Shown here piece after piece: positions 60,929-64,000 of a stretch of DNA of 64,000 nucleotides (the first letter of the stretch is position 1; every line of letters starts with the position of its first letter). Source of the stretch: Diprion similis (Eukaryota; Arthropoda; Insecta; Hymenoptera; Diprionidae); NCBI RefSeq assembly GCF_021155765.1, contig NC_060118.1, positions 5,022,001 through 5,086,000 of the forward strand, read 5' to 3'. The position numbers and the translations under genes are program-made. The notes beneath the pieces were generated by a model. It was given only the letters and a program-made list of their open reading frames with translations. It searched no databases and was not told where the DNA came from.

Positions 60929-61654
60929 TCCCTACTAATATTATAAATGTGAAATTATGTTTTTTGGTTTGTTCCTTTGTCCTTCTTTCACGCAGTAACG
61001 GAGCAACGGATTGACGTGATTTTTTGTATATAGATAGTTTATGGGCCGGAGAGTGACATAGGCTACATGAGTTATGCAAAATGGGTTCGATTAGTTGAAA
61101 AAGTAATGAAAATATGATAAATATGTTGACTTTCGACATGGAATGTACACCACGCGCTTGGAGATTCTCTCGTTACCGCGAGATGGCGGGTGTAGCTGCC
61201 CCTACCTTACCATCCTAGTCAAACAGCCAACTGGTACTGCCTCGTCTACTTTACCATCTTAGCCGTCTCAGTACCAGTCAACCAGATGGCACTGTCGGCG
61301 ATGCGGCGCCATCTTAGTAACACATCCACCAGATGGCTTTCGTTTCTCGCGACTAAATTGCACTCTTTCGAGTATATATCTTACAATAACGAAATTCAAG
61401 TTTAAGTTTGACCGGTTAATGTTGTAATCAAGCTGCATTCATATTATTCATATATTACAAGTAATAAATGTATCGCCTATTATTTTTGGAACAGACTTCT
61501 TATATGTTGTTTCTCCCTACCTGGCATGTTGTGCCTATAATAACATCCTAACATATTGCTCTGTATTGTATCCAGGATTGGAGTTCTATTGACAAACAAT
61601 TCTTGATTTATTCTTTAAACCATGGTAGGTAGCGAAGCCGCGTGTGAAAGCTAG
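60929..61654 (+). mobile_element. Helitron-like non-autonomous element
   Basis: Starts TCCCTACTAATATTATAAAT and ends GCGAAGCCGCGTGTGAAAGC then CTAG followed by T, matching the 5'-TC and 3'-CTRR ends of Helitrons and the widespread insect family whose termini read CTACTAATATTATAAA ... GAAGCCGCGG-AAAGCTAGT (recognised from memory). The interior has several CCAGATGGC-type words. No Rep/helicase is encoded. The base before TC is T, not the expected A, and no clear 3' hairpin is visible, so class assignment is tentative. Confidence 0.5.
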
Positions 61655-62498
61655 TATTATATGAATATTATATAGAAGCGTGGATGAATAACATGTGCTA
61701 CAGAAAACTAGGCGTTAAACAGATTATTCGGATACTCAAACATAATACGAAGAACAATTTGCAATTATTTTGAAAGTAGAAACATTTTGCTACACTGAGC
61801 TAATGGAGTGTACCTAAATGTGGTAAAGGATGTCATTTATAATTGAGAAATTCAGTGCAGACCAATGTGAAACCTAACCTAACCTAATCAACGATGGCTC
61901 CACTTTTCGAACAGCAATTATGTTTGTCGAACAAACAAACCATGGATATAAATCTATTAAAAGGGTAAAAGAAATTAATCGCAACAGTTTTGTTTATTTA
62001 GATACCAATAAATAGGCAAACACATCCATGTGATGTTATGATAACGTGGAACGATAAAATTATGCAGTTCAAAGTGGAAAAAGCTTTCGTAGAGTCAAAG
62101 TTTTGAACTTCTGATAGTTAGAAAAACCGCGAATTGCACCATACGATGCATTTATCCAACGACTGAAACAAGCCTACATATAGTGAAGTAAAGGATTTTT
62201 GTTGAACATGCAGTAAGACCGAGGTGCGTTCTAAACGATGCGTTTCCACCTTCACTGAGAATCGCAATAAACGAATGAAAGAACCCAAAGCCATCTATCA
62301 GCTTGTGAAAGAATAAATAATAATAAACAATGAAATCCTTTAGTAAAGGAAAACAAATTTAAAACAAATCAAAATGATACAGAACAAATCCGGCTGAATT
62401 CGCTTTTCGAATCCCAAAATTCAAATGGAAAACAATACTTTGTTGATCAGTCACATCTTCATTGCAATAAGTGATTAGCTGTTTCACAGTAGTTTATA

Positions 62499-62590
62499 CA
62501 TATAGCAAGTATGTATATAAACGTACAGCAAGTCTATGTATGTCTATGTATGTCTAAGTATGTATATAAACATATAGCAAGTCTAACATC
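62499..62590. repeat. minisatellite of TATG/AGCAAGT words
   Basis: ATAGCAAGT / CAGCAAGTCT and GTATGTATATAAAC words recur two to three times, with an internal TCTATGTATG run. Confidence 0.7.
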
Positions 62591-63264
62591 CAATATCCAT
62601 ACGATGTGATCATTGAACCAAACGATTACTAACTCTTAGCATTGTTATCGGATAGAAGTGTAAAAAAAACTTCGTGAATAACCAAGATTATGCGAGTGTT
62701 CGATTACGGAATCGGGTGTCGAATAATTTGACGAGTTCGATAAAATAGCCGGACTGCAAACCAAAGCTAGTCTTCTATTTCGGCCGTGAGAACGCCAAAC
62801 TTTTCTGCGCACCTGGCGGCCGACTGTAGAACTTATATTATTATTTTATATGTACTGTCGTATTATTGTAATGAAAAATTACAGAAATTTCTCATGAGTA
62901 AAAATTTTACTCCAATTCAAACGTAAAGTAACCCATATGTTAGTTAGCTCGAATAACCCGCGCTTTTTAACGTGATAGTAAATAACAAAAATCTATGCAC
63001 ACGCATTTTCAAATTGAATAACGATTTATCAGTAATGAATATCTCTGTGGAGGTCGTTACCGTCACTTTGTAACTATGGTTGATTAATTTTCAAATTTTT
63101 CCACTGATCGACTAATTTCATTTAATTTTATATTCTTTTGTAACTACATTGAGTTAGAAATAGGCAACATTTTATTTATGTCCATATACTTACTATGATT
63201 ATTATTCTAATATTAGGGTCAAGGGGTTATTCACTCATCGAAATCGCAAACTAATTTCGAAAGC

Positions 63265-64000
63265 GGTCACTTGAAATCGCTTGAAATCACTTGAAATCAC
63301 ATGTCATCGCTTGGAAATGCATGAAATCGTACGAGATCCCTTGAAATTGCAAACCAGTTTGGAAAGCAGTCATTTTCAAATCACTTGAAATCACTCGAAA
63401 TCGCTTGAAATCACATGTCATCGCTTGGAAATGCATGAAATCGTACGAGATCCCTTGAAATTGCAAACCAGTTTGGAAAGCAGTCATTTTCAAATCACTT
63501 GAAATCACTCGAAATCGCTTGAAATCACATGTCATCGCTTGGAAATGCATGAAATCGTACGAGATCCCTTGAAATTGCAAACCAGTTTGGAAAGTAGTCA
63601 TTTTCAAATCACTTGAAATCACTCGAAATCGCTTGAAATCACGTGTCATCGCTTGAAAACGCATGAAATCGTATAAGATCCCTTGAAATCACCAGCCACT
63701 TTGGAAAGCAGTTGCTATCAAATCGCTTGAAATCACTTGAAATCAATTGAAAGCACTTGAAATCACGTGTCATCGCTTAAAATTGTATGAAATCGTACGA
63801 GATCCCTTGAAATTGCAAACCAGTTTGGAAAGTAGTCATTTTCAAATCACTCGAAATCTCTTGAAATCACATGTCATCGTTTGAAAACGCATGAAATCGT
63901 ATGAGATCCCTTGAAATCGCCAGCCACTTTGGAAAGCAGTCGCTGTCAAATCGCTTGAAATCACTTGAAATCACTCGAAATCACTTGAAATCAATTGAAA
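63265..64000. repeat. 114 bp-period satellite built on a ~10 bp monomer
   Basis: The landmark word (A/G)TGTCATCGCTT occurs at 63301, 63415, 63529 and 63643 (exactly 114 apart), then 63767 and 63871 (spacings 124 and 104, a one-monomer gain and loss). Each unit has runs of CTTGAAATCA / CTCGAAATCA, a GGAAATGCATGAAATCGTA block and an AACCAGTTTGGAAAG block. Because 114 is 38 codons, the minus strand stays open for 125 codons (63287-63664) with a 38-residue period; I regard this as repeat-driven, not a gene. The array runs off the right edge. Confidence 0.95.

Noticed and set aside
63287-63664. 125-codon minus-strand open frame
   Set aside because: Fully explained by a 114-base tandem unit whose length is a multiple of three.
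63265-64000. Regular repeats resembling a CRISPR array
   Set aside because: Repeats are contiguous and graded with no unique spacers, in eukaryotic DNA.

Overview
This is eukaryotic nuclear DNA: AT-rich, with split genes, GT-AG introns, many inverted-repeat elements and homopolymer tracts. Gene content points to an insect. CRTC, endosulfine, LSm6 and a bubblegum-type acyl-CoA synthetase are all recognisable. A MALT1-type paracaspase, which Drosophila lacks, argues against a fly. A hymenopteran, perhaps a sawfly, is my best guess, but the sequence alone does not prove the order.

Layout, left to right. (1) 1-2.4 kb: a possible last exon of an upstream gene, a nested inverted-repeat element, then LSM6 (+). 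(2) 2.4-13 kb: gene-poor. It holds a ~500 bp palindrome, two long copies of AT-rich repeats, a broken P-element/THAP9-like transposase relic and a 50 bp tandem repeat. (3) 13-36 kb: an ACSBG/bubblegum long-chain acyl-CoA synthetase gene (+), with 12 coding exons that join in phase to a 694-residue protein. It has a probable TATA promoter with an E-box ~4.3 kb upstream, a possible alternative first exon, and introns full of MITE-like elements. (4) 38.8-42.6 kb: an endosulfine (ENSA/ARPP19) gene (-) with three short coding exons, tail-to-tail with ACSBG. (5) 43.4-44.4 kb: a candidate unrecognised two-exon secreted protein (+). (6) 45.7-47.8 kb: MAIP1 (+), an m-AAA protease partner of mitochondria, with an unexplained broken coding relic in its second intron. 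(7) 48.7-51.7 kb: a MALT1-like paracaspase (-): death domain, two Ig domains, caspase-like domain with His/Cys dyad; tail-to-tail with MAIP1. (8) 52.2-53.2 kb: a degenerate tandem array of six units of ~150-186 bp. (9) 54.6 kb to the right edge: first coding exon of CRTC (+) and its long first intron, containing a Helitron-like element and, at the edge, a 114 bp-period satellite.

The genes do not form an operon or a visible pathway; they are ordinary neighbours in alternating orientation. ACSBG activates long-chain fatty acids and CRTC is a CREB coactivator for fasting and energy responses. Endosulfine is a PP2A-B55 inhibitor for mitosis and nutrient signalling, MAIP1 is mitochondrial, LSm6 handles U6 snRNA and mRNA decay, and MALT1 is an immune-type scaffold protease. 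The items most worth a second look are the insect paracaspase and its altered pocket, the two unrecognised candidate small genes, the relic in the MAIP1 intron, and the two uncharacterised tandem arrays. Exon borders were placed by hand from splice consensus and reading phase.
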